Assembly: GCF_007164525.1 (NCBI RefSeq)
Contig: NZ_AP019791.1
Coordinates: 2,033,501 to 2,097,500, forward strand
DNA: 64,000 nucleotides
Direction: 5' to 3'
From: Rubrobacter xylanophilus
Lineage (GTDB): Bacteria > Actinomycetota > Rubrobacteria > Rubrobacterales > Rubrobacteraceae
Part shown: in pieces, positions 1-8,623 of the stretch
Numbering within the stretch: position 1 is the first letter of the stretch
How the letters are laid out: every line of letters starts with the position of its first letter
Notes under the pieces: model-generated
Told to the model about the DNA's origin: nothing
The model's database searches: none
The model's input: only the letters and a program-made list of their open reading frames with translations
Translations under genes and position numbers: made by a program

Positions 1-176
1 AGCGGCAGCTTCACCGGCCCCCTGCCGTAGCGCCCCCGGGCTACGAGGAGGTCGCGGTAGTTGAGGCTGGCGGCCCTCATCCGGACGAGCACCTGCCCCG
101 GCCCGGGACGCGGCTCCGGACGCTCGGTGAGCGCGAGGCTCTCCAGCCCGCGGCCGCGCAACTCGTACACGCGCAT
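1..176 (-). CDS. NADPH:quinone reductase / zinc-type alcohol dehydrogenase, N-terminal part (gene runs off the window)
   Basis: The minus strand from the ATG at 174-176 encodes the first 58 residues of a GroES-like MDR-family oxidoreductase. The typical pattern is visible: a short MRVYEL strand, a proline-rich [13 protein letters not shown] segment, then [17 protein letters not shown], which is the conserved substrate-domain start of quinone reductases. A strong ribosome binding site (GGAGGAGG on the minus strand, about 185-193) supports this start. The rest lies left of position 1, so the cofactor domain and any zinc ligands cannot be judged. The family uses NAD(P)H to reduce quinones, enones or aldehydes; the substrate here is unknown. 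Confidence 0.8.
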   Translation of the reverse strand, partial: MRVYELRGRGLESLALTERPEPRPGPGQVLVRMRAASLNYRDLLVARGRYGRGPVKLP

Positions 177-300
177 CTACGAGATCCTCCTCCCCGTCGA
201 AACGTCTTTCCGTAGGACCAACCGCGGCACGCTACAGGTTAGCGGCACCCGCGGCAACCCCTCAAGCTCCGCCCGGAGGCCAGAGTAAGACGACCACCCC

Positions 301-331
301 CGGAGCCCGGCGCGCAGGGCGCGGGGCTCCG
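301..331 (-). terminator. Hairpin directly after purK, possible terminator
   Basis: CGGAGCCC (301-308) pairs with GGGCTCCG (324-331), and an inner CGCG/CGCG pairing (311-314 with 320-323) lengthens the stem. It begins 7 nt past the purK stop codon at 338. No U-run follows on the minus strand and only TTT follows on the plus strand, so an intrinsic terminator is possible but not certain. The rest of the 177-337 gap holds nothing recognisable except the RBS of the leftward oxidoreductase. Confidence 0.4.
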
Positions 332-337
332 TTTCGG

Positions 338-1498
338 TCAGGCGGCGCCTCCCTGGGCCTCCCAAAGACCGATCCTCTCGATCCACCGGAGGGCGGCCCC
401 GGTGTCGGGGGCAAGCAGCGTCACGTGGCCCATCTTGCGCCCCGGTTTGGCCTCCGCCTTGCCGTAGATGTGCACCTTCGGCACCACGCCGCCGCTGGCC
501 GCAAGCCGCCCCGCCGAGAGCAGCCGAATCAGCGGCTCCAGATGCTGGCCGAGCACGTTCACCATCACGGCCGGGGTGAGGAGGGTCGTCGGGGCGAGCG
601 GCAGGCCGCAGACGGCCCGGAGGTGCTGCTCGAACTGCGAGGTGGTGCAGGCCTCTATGGTGTAGTGGCCGGAGTTGTGGGGGCGGGGGGCGAGCTCGTT
701 GACGTAGAGCTCATCCCCGCCGGCCCAGAACATCTCCACGGCGACGAGCCCCACCACGCCGAGCGCCTCGGCGACGCGCACCGCCATCCGGCGGGCCTCC
801 TCCTGAACCTCCTCCGGGATACGAGCGGGGACGATGGAGAGGTGGAGGATGTTCTGCGCGTGGACGTTCTCGGCGGGCGGGAAGGTCGCTACCTCCCCCT
901 CCGGCGTGCGGGCCGCGATGACGGAGAGCTCCTTCCGGAAACGGATGAAGCGCTCCAGCACCAGCTCGGCCCCGGAGAGCTCGGAGAAGGCATTCCGGGC
1001 CTCGGACTCCGAGCGGATGACGCGCTGGCCCTTGCCGTCGTAGCCGCCCGTGGCGGTCTTGAGCACGCAGGGGGTTCCGAGCCTGCCGAGGGCCGCCCGG
1101 AGGTCTTCCTCGCTCCGCACCGGCTCGTAGGGGGCGACCGGGACCCCGGCCCCCTCCACCGCCCGCTTCTCGCGCAGGCGGTGCTGGGTGGTGTAGAGCA
1201 ACCGGCTGCCCTGGGGGACATACGCCTCTCGCTCCAGCATCTGCGCAACACCGGCGTCCACGTTCTCGAACTCGTAGGTGATCACGTCCGAGACCGCCGC
1301 CAGCTTCCGCGCGGCCTCGCGGTCGCCGTAGGGAGCCACGATCTGGCCTCCCGAGACCTGTCCGGCCGGGGCGTCGGGGGTGGGGTCGAGCACCACGAAG
1401 CGGTAGCCCATGTGGCCTCCGGCGAGCGCCAGCATGCGCCCGAGCTGGCCGCCGCCCAGCACGCCGATCGTGCTCCCGGGGAGAATGGTGCGGCTCAC
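338..1498 (-). CDS. purK: 5-(carboxyamino)imidazole ribonucleotide synthase
   Basis: PurK uses ATP and bicarbonate to convert AIR to N5-CAIR in de novo purine synthesis. The 386-residue protein opens with [16 protein letters not shown], the PurK glycine-rich N-terminus. It then has the ATP-grasp signatures: YEFENVDA near residue 75, [12 protein letters not shown] near 145, and the acidic metal-binding pair with [14 protein letters not shown] near 265-280. Length is normal. Its ATG overlaps the stop of purE by 4 nt, so the two are translationally coupled. No missing key residue was seen. Confidence 0.97.
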   Translation of the reverse strand: MSRTILPGSTIGVLGGGQLGRMLALAGGHMGYRFVVLDPTPDAPAGQVSGGQIVAPYGDREAARKLAAVSDVITYEFENVDAGVAQMLEREAYVPQGSRLLYTTQHRLREKRAVEGAGVPVAPYEPVRSEEDLRAALGRLGTPCVLKTATGGYDGKGQRVIRSESEARNAFSELSGAELVLERFIRFRKELSVIAARTPEGEVATFPPAENVHAQNILHLSIVPARIPEEVQEEARRMAVRVAEALGVVGLVAVEMFWAGGDELYVNELAPRPHNSGHYTIEACTTSQFEQHLRAVCGLPLAPTTLLTPAVMVNVLGQHLEPLIRLLSAGRLAASGGVVPKVHIYGKAEAKPGRKMGHVTLLAPDTGAALRWIERIGLWEAQGGAA

Positions 1499-1986
1499 GA
1501 GAGCTCGCCCCCCTCAAGCACCTCCCGGCGCACCCGCTCCCGGCGCTCCTCAAGCCTGCGCCGGAGCTCCGGATCGCGGATGGCGAGGATCTGAGCCGCA
1601 AGGAGACCTGCGTTGACCGCCCCGGCGCGGCCGATGGCCACCGTGGCAACCGGCACCCCGCCCGGCATCTGGACGATCGAGAGCAGCGAGTCCAGACCAT
1701 TCAGGCTGGAGGACTTCACCGGCACCCCGATCACCGGCAGCACCGTCTTGGAGGCGACCATCCCGGGCAGGTGCGCCGCCCCGCCGGCCCCGGCGATGAT
1801 CACCTCGAGCCCCCGCCGGGCGGCGCCGGCGGCGTACTCGAACATGAAGTCCGGGGTGCGGTGGGCCGAGACGACCCGCTTCTCGTAGGGGACGCCGAGC
1901 TCGTCGAGCACCCCGCAGGCGTGCCTCATCGTCTCCCAGTCCGACGCGCTGCCCATGATCACGCCTACCCGGGCGGCCAACTGCAC
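1495..1986 (-). CDS. purE: N5-carboxyaminoimidazole ribonucleotide mutase
   Basis: Class I PurE (163 aa) moves the carboxylate of N5-CAIR to carbon 4, giving CAIR. The signature [13 protein letters not shown] (residues 8-20), SAHRTPD with His42-Arg43, and [11 protein letters not shown] all match class I enzymes. The presence of PurK agrees with the two-step bacterial route. It is the first gene of the purE-purK pair, and a GGAGG-type RBS precedes the ATG. A weak TACACT -10-like box lies near 2039-2044 on the minus strand. Confidence 0.97.
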   Translation of the reverse strand: MQLAARVGVIMGSASDWETMRHACGVLDELGVPYEKRVVSAHRTPDFMFEYAAGAARRGLEVIIAGAGGAAHLPGMVASKTVLPVIGVPVKSSSLNGLDSLLSIVQMPGGVPVATVAIGRAGAVNAGLLAAQILAIRDPELRRRLEERRERVRREVLEGGELS

Positions 1987-2071
1987 CTCCTTCCACGAAA
2001 GCTCCGGCGGCTCTCCCCGCCCTTCTGCACCGGAAGGCAGTGTAGCAAAACGCCGGTCGCGACCGAAGCTT

Positions 2072-2100
2072 TTGACGGGGCCGGCGGCGGCTGCTAGGCT
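2072..2100 (+). promoter_or_regulatory. Probable promoter of the M42 peptidase-malQ pair
   Basis: TTGACG (2072-2077) and TAGGCT (2095-2100) are separated by exactly 17 nt in the divergent purE/M42 intergenic region. This is a good sigma70-type match, and TAnnnT -10 boxes are usual in actinobacteria. The ATG at 2145 is about 37 nt below the expected start point. Confidence 0.55.
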
Positions 2101-2144
2101 CCCGAACGGCCGGAAAACCGCCCGAAAAGAAGGGGAGAGAAGGG

Positions 2145-3197
2145 ATGCCGCTGAACGAGCCGTTGCTGAAGCGCCTGATCGAGACGCCCTCGGTGTCCGG
2201 GCGGGAGGAGAGGCAGCGCGAGATAGCCCGCGAGGTGCTCGGCTCCCTCACCGACGAGGTGCGCACCGACCCTCTGGGCAGCGTCATAGGGACCAGGCGG
2301 GGCCGGGAGGACGTGCGGGTCATGGTCGCCGCGCACATGGACGAGATCGGCTTCCTCGTCCGGCACATCGACGACAGGGGCTTCGTCCGCCTGCAGACCC
2401 TCGGGGGACACGACCCGGCGAACATGGTCTCCCAGCGGGTCGCCATCGTCACCTCCGGCGGGGAGACGCTGCGCGGGGCCCTCCAGCCCGCCCGCAAGCC
2501 GCCCCACGTGGCCGGCGAAGAGGAGAGGAAGAGGCTGCCCGGGGCCGAGGAGTTCTTCGTGGACCTCGGGATGGAGGCCGAGGAGGTACGGGCGAAGGTG
2601 CGGGTGGGGGACTACGCCACGATGGACCGCACGCTGGAGCGGGTCGGCGGCTGCTACATGGGCAAGGCGATGGACGACAGGATAGGGCTGTTCGTGATGT
2701 ACGAGGCGCTGCGGGCCATGGGCGACCACGAGGCCACCATCCACGCCGTGGCCACCTCGCAGGAGGAGGTCGGGCTGCGGGGGGCGATGGCCAGCGGCTG
2801 GGGGCTCGAGCCGACGGTCGTGGTCGCGCTGGACATCACGCTCGCGCTGGACGTCCCCGGCGGACAGGAGGACCAGCGGATCACCGAGCTGGGCAGGGGA
2901 GCGGCCATAAAGATCATGGACTCTTCCCTGATCTGCCACCCGAAGCTGGTCGAGCACTTCCGCTCCATCGCCGAGCGCGAGGGGATACCGCACCAGATGG
3001 AGATCCTGCCCCGCGGCGGGACCGACGCGGGCGGGGTGCAGCGGCTGCACGGCGGGATCCCGGCCATCACCCTCTCCATCCCCTGCCGCTACACGCACAC
3101 CCCGAACGAGATGGTGAACGCCTCGGACGTGGAGGCCTGCATCACCCTGCTGGCCCGCTACCTGGAGGAGGCCCACACCGGCGACTACTCCCTGTAG
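2145..3197 (+). CDS. M42 family (glutamyl) aminopeptidase / endoglucanase-like metallopeptidase
   Basis: This 350-residue protein is a cytoplasmic dinuclear metal aminopeptidase of family M42. Metal ligands and catalytic residues are visible in order: AAHMDEIGF (His64, Asp66), KAMDDRIG (Asp177-178), [11 protein letters not shown] (Glu207-208, the general base pair), ALDITLALD (Asp230) and [11 protein letters not shown] (His318). The start has a GGGGAGAGAAGG RBS. It is followed after 2 nt by malQ, so the two are probably cotranscribed. M42 enzymes form 12-mer tetrahedra that trim short peptides; the side-chain preference cannot be read here. Confidence 0.93.
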   Translation: MPLNEPLLKRLIETPSVSGREERQREIAREVLGSLTDEVRTDPLGSVIGTRRGREDVRVMVAAHMDEIGFLVRHIDDRGFVRLQTLGGHDPANMVSQRVAIVTSGGETLRGALQPARKPPHVAGEEERKRLPGAEEFFVDLGMEAEEVRAKVRVGDYATMDRTLERVGGCYMGKAMDDRIGLFVMYEALRAMGDHEATIHAVATSQEEVGLRGAMASGWGLEPTVVVALDITLALDVPGGQEDQRITELGRGAAIKIMDSSLICHPKLVEHFRSIAEREGIPHQMEILPRGGTDAGGVQRLHGGIPAITLSIPCRYTHTPNEMVNASDVEACITLLARYLEEAHTGDYSL

Positions 3198-3199
3198 GC

Positions 3200-4657
3200 G
3201 TGCGGCTGGAACGCTCCGCCGGGATCCTCCTCCACCCCACCTCCCTGCCCGGACCGCATCCCTCGGGGGAGCTGGGGGAGGAGGCGCTCCGCTTCGTCGG
3301 GTTTCTGGAGGAGGCCGGCCAGCGGCTCTGGCAGGTGCTGCCCCTGAACCCCACGGATGCCGGAGGCTCGCCCTACTCCTCGTACTCGGCCTTCGCCGGG
3401 AACCCGCTGCTCGTGAGCACGGAGTGGCTGTCGGAGGACGGCCTGATCGAGTGCGTGCCGCGCGAGGTCCCCGCCCCCCGGACAAACTACCGGAGGGCGC
3501 TCGCGGTGAAGGAGCGCCTGCTGCGGGAGGCCTACTCCCGCTGGGAGCCCGACGGGGGTTTCGAGCGCTTCTGCACCCGGCACCGCTTCTGGATCGAGGA
3601 CTACGCGCTGTTCATGGCGCTCAGAGAGCGCCTGAAGAAGCCGTGGAACGAGTGGCCGCGGGAACTGGCGCTGCGCGAGCCGGGCGCCCTGCGCTCCGCC
3701 CGGCGGGAGCTGGGCGAAGAGGTGGGGTTCCACCGCTTCGCCCAGTACCGCTTCTTCGCGGACTGGAGCCGGGTGCGGCGGGCGGCGGAGGAGGCCGGCG
3801 TGAGGATCGTAGGGGACCTGCCGATCTTCGTCTCACACGACTCGGCCGACGTGTGGGCCAACGGGGAGCTCTTCCTGCTGGAGCGGAACGGGTCGCCCGC
3901 GGCGGTCGCCGGGGTGCCCCCGGACTACTTCTCCGAGACCGGCCAGCTGTGGGGAAACCCGCTCTACGACTGGAAGAGGATGCGCCGGGAGGGCTACCGG
4001 TGGTGGGTGGAGCGGGTGCGGGTGGCGCTCGCCCTGTGCGACGCGCTGCGCCTGGACCACTTCCGGGGGTTCGCGGCGTTCTGGGCGGTGCCCGCCGGGG
4101 AGCGCACCGCGGCCGGGGGAAGGTGGGTCGAGGGACCGGGGGAGGATCTCTTCGAGGCGCTGCGCCGGGAGCTCGGGGGGCTGCCGTTCATAGCCGAGGA
4201 TCTCGGCGAGATCACGCCCGACGTGGTGCGGCTGCGGGAGCGGCTCGGGTTGCCGGGGATGAAGGTGCTGCAGTTCGCCTTCGGGGGCGGCCCGGAGAAC
4301 GCCTTTCTGCCGCACAACTGGCATGGAGCACACTGGGTCGCCTACACTGGCACCCACGACAACGACACCACCGCCGGGTGGTGGTTCTCGGCGACCGACC
4401 GGGAGAGGTCCTTCGCCCGGCGCTACCTGGGCCGGGAGTACGTGGGGGTTTGGGACCTCATCCGGCTGGCCCACGCCTCGGCGGCCGGCTGGACTATAAC
4501 CCCCATGCAGGACGTCCTGTGCCTCGGCACAGAGGCCCGCATGAACACGCCCGGCACGGTGGAGGGCAACTGGGCCTGGAGGATGGAGGCGGAAGCGCTC
4601 ACCCCGGAGACGGCCGCGCGCCTGAGGGAACTCGCCGCTACCTACGGCAGGCTCTAG
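3200..4657 (+). CDS. malQ: 4-alpha-glucanotransferase (amylomaltase, GH77)
   Basis: MalQ disproportionates maltodextrins by moving alpha-1,4-glucan segments. From the GTG at 3200 it gives 485 residues, the usual bacterial length. The N-terminus (SAGILLHPTSLPGPH, then LPLNPTDAGGSPYSSYSAFAGNP) is diagnostic of GH77. The catalytic triad is intact: nucleophile Asp286 in RLDHFRGF, acid/base Glu333 in IAEDLGEI, and Asp387 in THDNDTT. The start is set by the 2-nt gap after the M42 stop; upstream in-frame sequence lies inside that gene. Its TAG stop overlaps the lepB stop on the other strand in a shared CTAG. Confidence 0.97.
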   Translation: MRLERSAGILLHPTSLPGPHPSGELGEEALRFVGFLEEAGQRLWQVLPLNPTDAGGSPYSSYSAFAGNPLLVSTEWLSEDGLIECVPREVPAPRTNYRRALAVKERLLREAYSRWEPDGGFERFCTRHRFWIEDYALFMALRERLKKPWNEWPRELALREPGALRSARRELGEEVGFHRFAQYRFFADWSRVRRAAEEAGVRIVGDLPIFVSHDSADVWANGELFLLERNGSPAAVAGVPPDYFSETGQLWGNPLYDWKRMRREGYRWWVERVRVALALCDALRLDHFRGFAAFWAVPAGERTAAGGRWVEGPGEDLFEALRRELGGLPFIAEDLGEITPDVVRLRERLGLPGMKVLQFAFGGGPENAFLPHNWHGAHWVAYTGTHDNDTTAGWWFSATDRERSFARRYLGREYVGVWDLIRLAHASAAGWTITPMQDVLCLGTEARMNTPGTVEGNWAWRMEAEALTPETAARLRELAATYGRL

Positions 4658-5247
4658 AGCAGCCGGATCCTGGCCGGTGGCCAGAACAGCAGGAAGGCCT
4701 GTCCCTCCAGGTTCCCGTAGGGCACCGGCCCGAAGTACCGGGAGTCGCGGGAGTTCGCCCGGTTGTCTCCCATCACGAAGACGTGCCCGGGGGGCACCCG
4801 CTCCGGGCCGAAGAAGCTGTGGTCGGGGAACTTCCGGTTCACGTAGGGCTCCCGCTGCGGCTCGCCGTTCACGTAGAGCCGCCCGTCCCGGACGGCGATG
4901 CGGTCGCCGGGGGTTCCGACGACGCGTTTGATCAGGTCCTCCCCCCCGCCCTCGACGCTCCTGAAGACCACGATGTCCCCCCTCCGGGGCTCGGTGAAGC
5001 GGTAGATGAACTTGTTCACCAGCACCCGGTCGCCGACCATCAGGGTGGGGACCATGCTCTCCGAGGGGATGTAGAAGGCCTCGACGATGTACGGCCGGAC
5101 GACGCCGAAGACCAGGACGAAGGAGAGGGCCAGGATGACGACGAACTCGACCAGTCCCCCGAGGGCCCTGGAGCCCGTCTGCCGCCGCTCCCGGCGCTTG
5201 CGGCGCGAGAGCTCCTCCTCGTAGTGTCGCTCTTCGGACATGGACAC
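4654..5247 (-). CDS. lepB: Signal peptidase I
   Basis: LepB removes signal peptides from exported proteins at the outer face of the membrane. The 197-residue protein has a charged cytoplasmic N-terminus (RRKRRERR), one membrane segment at about residues 31-50, catalytic Ser64 in PSESMVPTL and general-base Lys107 in DLIKRVVG. The box-E motif GDNRANSRDSR is also present. It is the single-TM Gram-positive/actinobacterial type. It converges on malQ with overlapping stop codons, leaving no room for a conventional terminator. Confidence 0.96.
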   Translation of the reverse strand: MSMSEERHYEEELSRRKRRERRQTGSRALGGLVEFVVILALSFVLVFGVVRPYIVEAFYIPSESMVPTLMVGDRVLVNKFIYRFTEPRRGDIVVFRSVEGGGEDLIKRVVGTPGDRIAVRDGRLYVNGEPQREPYVNRKFPDHSFFGPERVPPGHVFVMGDNRANSRDSRYFGPVPYGNLEGQAFLLFWPPARIRLL

Positions 5248-5280
5248 TAAGGATACCCCACCGCGGGGTGCTCCGCGGGC

Positions 5281-6087
5281 TCAGGGAAGGACGCCCACCA
5301 CCCCTCCCAGGGTGCGCAGGGAGACCAGCACCATGAAGCCGGCGAAGCCGACCCGGATCGCCCGGTCCGGCAGAGGATCGCGCGCCTTCACCCCAAGCCA
5401 GGCCCCGAGCATCGAGCCCAGGATGAGCGGCGGGAGGCTGAGCAGCTCGTGCGGGTCCCTGAAGCCCGTGGCGACGTAACCGGAGGCCCCCACGATCCCG
5501 GTGAACATCACCACCGCGAGGCTCGTGGAGACGGCCTTCTTGGCCGAGAGCCCGAGCCCGAGCACCATCAGCGGGACCATCATCACCCCGCCGCCGACGC
5601 CCACCAGCCCCGAGAGCGCCCCGATCAGCACCCCGGCGGCGAACACCACCCAGCGCGGGATCTTCTTTCTCCCCCCCAGCGGGCCGCTGCCGCCGCGGGC
5701 GGTCGGCAAGGCGAGCGCCAGGATGATGAGGGCGAAGGTTGCCTCCACGACCTCCTCGGGTGAGAACCGGCTGACGAATACCCCGATGAGCGCCGAGGGC
5801 GCGACCGCCAGCGAGAGCAGCCCGGCCACCCGCCAATCGACCGGGTCGCGGCTGCCGGCGTTGCGGATGGTCCCGGAGAGGGCGCTGAAGACGATGATGA
5901 CCAGGCTCGCCGCCACCGCCTCCTTTATCCCCCACCCGGCCCCGTACACCAAGGCCGGGACGAAGAACACCCCGCCCCCCACCCCGATGAGACCGGAGAG
6001 CAGCCCCCCGACGACCCCGATCGCGGCGTAGAGCAGAAGGTGCGAAAGATCCAGCCCGAACAACTCCACGAGAGACACCGGCGGCAA
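5281..6087 (-). CDS. TauE/SafE family sulfite/anion exporter (copy 1)
   Basis: A 268-residue polytopic membrane protein with the internally repeated TauE/SafE pattern: GLLSGLIGVGGGVFFVPALV in the first half and GALSGLVGVGGGVMMVPLMV in the second. About eight hydrophobic segments are visible. The family exports sulfite, sulfoacetate or other organic anions. The start is uncertain: TTG at 6087 is used here, and GTG at 6078 or 6069 is possible, none with a clear RBS. It lies 55 nt downstream of a second, closely related copy, and the two share a 96-nt identical block. Confidence 0.9.
   Translation of the reverse strand: MPPVSLVELFGLDLSHLLLYAAIGVVGGLLSGLIGVGGGVFFVPALVYGAGWGIKEAVAASLVIIVFSALSGTIRNAGSRDPVDWRVAGLLSLAVAPSALIGVFVSRFSPEEVVEATFALIILALALPTARGGSGPLGGRKKIPRWVVFAAGVLIGALSGLVGVGGGVMMVPLMVLGLGLSAKKAVSTSLAVVMFTGIVGASGYVATGFRDPHELLSLPPLILGSMLGAWLGVKARDPLPDRAIRVGFAGFMVLVSLRTLGGVVGVLP
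5869..5964. repeat. 96-nt block identical to 6722-6817 (TauE/SafE copies)
   Basis: Reading both stretches base by base, 5869-5964 and 6722-6817 are identical over 96 nt. They cover the segment coding for ALVYGAGWGIKEAVAASLV and its neighbours in each exporter. Flanking DNA is clearly diverged, apart from a second near-identical stretch around 5757-5808 and 6608-6659. Identity confined to islands suggests recent gene conversion between the tandem copies. Confidence 0.9.
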
Positions 6088-6142
6088 GTATACCCGTCCG
6101 CCGCGAGCGCCACGCGCCGCTTTGTGAAAGCCTTTGCAGCCC

Positions 6143-6907
6143 CTACGCGAGCAGACCGCTCAGGGCGTCGTAGAGCACCCGCACCGCGACCACCACCATG
6201 AAGGCGGCGAACGCCCGCTGCAGGAAAGCCTCGGAGAGCCTATCGCGCAGCCTGACCCCCAGCCAGGCCCCCACCATGGCGCCGGCGATGAGCGGCGGCA
6301 GCCCGCCGATCCTGTCGAAGCCGGTGGCGATGTACCCGGCGGCCCCCACCGAGCCCAGGAGCACCGTGATGGCGAGGCTGGTGGAGATGGCCCTCTTCGG
6401 CGATACCCCGAAGCCGAGCATCATCAGGGGGACCATCATGGCCGCCCCGCCGATCCCGATGAGCCCGGAGAGAGTCCCCACCCCGACCCCGCCGAGCAGC
6501 GCGAGCGCCGGGGGCAGCGAGCGCCGCCTCCCCTCCCCGGAGCCGCGCCGGAAGGTGGGGTAGGCGAGCGAGAGCAGGAAACACCCGAAGACCAACTCCA
6601 CCACCTCCTCGGGCGAGAACCGGCTGATGAGCACCCCGATGAGCGCCGAGGGCGCGACCGTGCAGGAGAAGAGCGCCGCCACCCGCCAGTCGACGGGCGA
6701 CTCGCTCCGCATGCTCCGCACGGTCCCGGAGAGGGCGCTGAAGACGATGATGACCAGGCTCGCCGCCACCGCCTCCTTTATCCCCCACCCGGCCCCGTAC
6801 ACCAAGGCCGGGACGAACACTCCCCCGCCTCCGACCCCGAAGAGCCCGGAGAGGACGCCGCCGAAGAGAGCGGCGGCGCCCAGGATGAAGAGGTGCGTCA
6901 GGTCCAC
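6143..6907 (-). CDS. TauE/SafE family sulfite/anion exporter (copy 2)
   Basis: A paralogue of the adjacent gene, 254 residues from the GTG at 6907, with the same duplicated glycine-rich motifs (GVLSGLFGVGGGGVFVPALV and GTLSGLIGIGGAAMMVPLM). It begins 28 nt after the end of a CoA-transferase gene on the same strand, so it may belong to the long leftward transporter/CoA-transferase array. Sulfite or organosulfonate export is the family function; the substrate is not shown by the sequence. Two copies in a row could form a heteromeric pair or differ in specificity. Confidence 0.9.
   Translation of the reverse strand: MDLTHLFILGAAALFGGVLSGLFGVGGGGVFVPALVYGAGWGIKEAVAASLVIIVFSALSGTVRSMRSESPVDWRVAALFSCTVAPSALIGVLISRFSPEEVVELVFGCFLLSLAYPTFRRGSGEGRRRSLPPALALLGGVGVGTLSGLIGIGGAAMMVPLMMLGFGVSPKRAISTSLAITVLLGSVGAAGYIATGFDRIGGLPPLIAGAMVGAWLGVRLRDRLSEAFLQRAFAAFMVVVAVRVLYDALSGLLA
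6722..6817. repeat. 96-nt block identical to 5869-5964
   Basis: Second member of the perfect repeat inside the tandem TauE/SafE genes, in the same orientation and same reading frame position, with copy starts 853 nt apart. Confidence 0.9.
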
Positions 6908-6935
6908 ATGTCCAGTCTAGCGCACGGGGGGCGCC

Positions 6936-8081
6936 TCAGCCGCCGAGCACCTCGTCGCCGTGCTGGCCGAGGATGGGCGGGGGCTCGGGACGGCGCCGCC
7001 CCGAGCGGCTCCAGCCCACCGGCCAGCCGGGGAGCCGGATCTCACCGAGCCTGGGGTGCTCCACCGCGTCCACGAGCCCGAGGTGCTCCACCTGCGGGGC
7101 GGCGTAGACCTCGTCCAGCGAGAGCACCCTACCGGCCGGCACCCCGGCCTCTCCCAGCCGCCGCATCCACTCCTCCACCCCCGCCGCGCGCAGCGCCGGG
7201 GCCATGGCCTCCTCCAGCTCCTCCACCCGCGAGACGCGCTTCTTGTTGGTGTCGAAACGCTCGTCGTCGGGGTCGAGGCCCACCAGCGGGGCGAAGCGGC
7301 GCCACAGCCCCTCGGAGCCCACGGCGATGTTGATCATCCCGTCGGCGCACTCGTAGGCCCCGTAGGGGGCTATGGTAGGGTGGCGGTTGCCCTCCGGACG
7401 CGGCACCTCCCCGGCGATGAGCCAGCGGGTGCCCTGGAAGGCGTGGATGCCCACGATGGCCCCGAGCAGCGAGGAGGTGACCCGCTGGCCCCTCCCGCTC
7501 CTCTCGCGCTCGTGCAGCGCGGCCACCACCCCGAAGGCCCCGAACATCCCCGCCAGGATGTCCGCTATCGGGACCCCCACCTTCGTCGGGGGTCCGCCCA
7601 CGGGGCCGGTGAAGCTCATCAGGCCGCCCTCTCCCTGCGCGATCTGGTCGAACCCCGGCCGGTGGCCCTCGGGCCCGCCCTCGCCGAAGCCGGTGATGGA
7701 GAGCGAGACGAGGCGGGGGTTGAGCCGCTCCAGGTCCTCCGGCCCGAGCCCGAGCCGCTCCATGACCCCGGGCCGGAAGTTCTCCGCCAGCACGTCGGCC
7801 CGCCGGATGAGTCCCTTGAGGCGCTCCAGGTCGTCCGGGTCCTTGAGGTCCAGCACGACGCTCTTCTTGGAGCGGTTGACCGAGAGGAAGTAGGTGGACT
7901 CCTCCTCTCCGGGGCCGCCCACGAAGGGCGGCCCCCAGCCCCGGGTGTCGTCGCCGGTCCCGGGGCGCTCGATCTTTATCACCTCGGCCCCCGCGTCGGC
8001 GAGCATCATGGTCGCGTAGGGACCGGCGAGCGCTCGGGTGAGGTCGACCACCCGTATCCCGGCGAGAGGCCCCCCGCTCAT
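6936..8081 (-). CDS. Family III CoA-transferase (CaiB/BaiF type), copy 1
   Basis: This enzyme moves CoA from an acyl-CoA donor to a carboxylic acid through an aspartyl-CoA thioester. The 381-residue protein has the family fold signatures GIRVVDLTRALAGPYATM at the N-terminus, NRSKKSVVLDLK near 70-80 and ENFRPGVMERLGLG near 100-112. The catalytic aspartate is at about 145 in PGFDQIAQG. Its ATG overlaps the stop of the hexapeptide-repeat gene by 4 nt, so it is the last metabolic gene of the tct operon. The acid it activates is unknown. Confidence 0.93.
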   Translation of the reverse strand: MSGGPLAGIRVVDLTRALAGPYATMMLADAGAEVIKIERPGTGDDTRGWGPPFVGGPGEEESTYFLSVNRSKKSVVLDLKDPDDLERLKGLIRRADVLAENFRPGVMERLGLGPEDLERLNPRLVSLSITGFGEGGPEGHRPGFDQIAQGEGGLMSFTGPVGGPPTKVGVPIADILAGMFGAFGVVAALHERERSGRGQRVTSSLLGAIVGIHAFQGTRWLIAGEVPRPEGNRHPTIAPYGAYECADGMINIAVGSEGLWRRFAPLVGLDPDDERFDTNKKRVSRVEELEEAMAPALRAAGVEEWMRRLGEAGVPAGRVLSLDEVYAAPQVEHLGLVDAVEHPRLGEIRLPGWPVGWSRSGRRRPEPPPILGQHGDEVLGG

Positions 8082-8623
8082 CGGGCCTCCTCCCGCCGCA
8101 GAGGACGCGCCTCCCGGTGCAGCCCGGACTTCCGCAGGTAGCTGCGGGCGGTGTGGTGGATCATCTCGCGGTCCGCCTCGCGCACCCCGCGCACCACCTT
8201 AGCCGGGACCCCGGCCACCAGCGAGCCCGGCGGGATCCCGGTCCCGGGTGTGACCACCGCCCCGGCGGCGACGACCGAGCCCGGGCCGACGACCACCCCG
8301 TTGAGGAGCACGGCCCCCATCCCCACGAGCGAGTCCCTCCCCACCCGCGCGCCGTGCACGATGGCCCGGTGGCCCACCGAGACCCCGTCCTCCAGCACCG
8401 CCGGGTATCCGGGATCGGCGTGCATCAGGCAGAGATCCTGGACGTTGCACCCCTCCCCGATGACGACCTCCTCGTCCTCGGCCCGCAGCACACTCCCGTA
8501 CCACACGCTGGAGCGGGCCCCGATGCGCACCCCGCCGACCACGACCACCCCCGGCGCGAGGAAGGCGTCGGGGGCCACCCGGGGCCGGAGCCCGCCCACC
8601 TCGGCGAGATGTACCCCGCTCAT
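8078..8623 (-). CDS. Gamma-carbonic-anhydrase-like / CaiE-PaaY family hexapeptide protein
   Basis: A 181-residue left-handed beta-helix protein with hexapeptide repeats throughout. The three metal-binding histidines of gamma-class enzymes are present: His68 in VQDLCLMHAD, and His85 and His90 in GHRAIVH. Homologues next to CoA-transferases and crotonases include CaiE (carnitine operon) and PaaY (a thioesterase that rescues stalled CoA esters), so a CoA-ester repair role fits better here than carbonic anhydrase. The start ATG shares one base with the crotonase stop; a longer in-frame extension upstream lies inside that gene and was discarded. Confidence 0.88.
   Translation of the reverse strand: MSGVHLAEVGGLRPRVAPDAFLAPGVVVVGGVRIGARSSVWYGSVLRAEDEEVVIGEGCNVQDLCLMHADPGYPAVLEDGVSVGHRAIVHGARVGRDSLVGMGAVLLNGVVVGPGSVVAAGAVVTPGTGIPPGSLVAGVPAKVVRGVREADREMIHHTARSYLRKSGLHREARPLRREEAR

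Noticed and set aside
2094-3485. Minus-strand open frame opposite the M42 peptidase
   Set aside because: No motif, and the plus-strand frame has every M42 metal ligand.
3833-5935. 700-codon minus-strand open frame spanning malQ, lepB and TauE
   Set aside because: Arg/Gly/Pro-rich noise that crosses three clearly real genes on different strands.
8078-8623. Classical carbonic anhydrase function for the hexapeptide protein
   Set aside because: Metal histidines are present, but gene context with CoA-transferases and crotonase points to CaiE/PaaY-type function, so carbonic anhydrase is not asserted.
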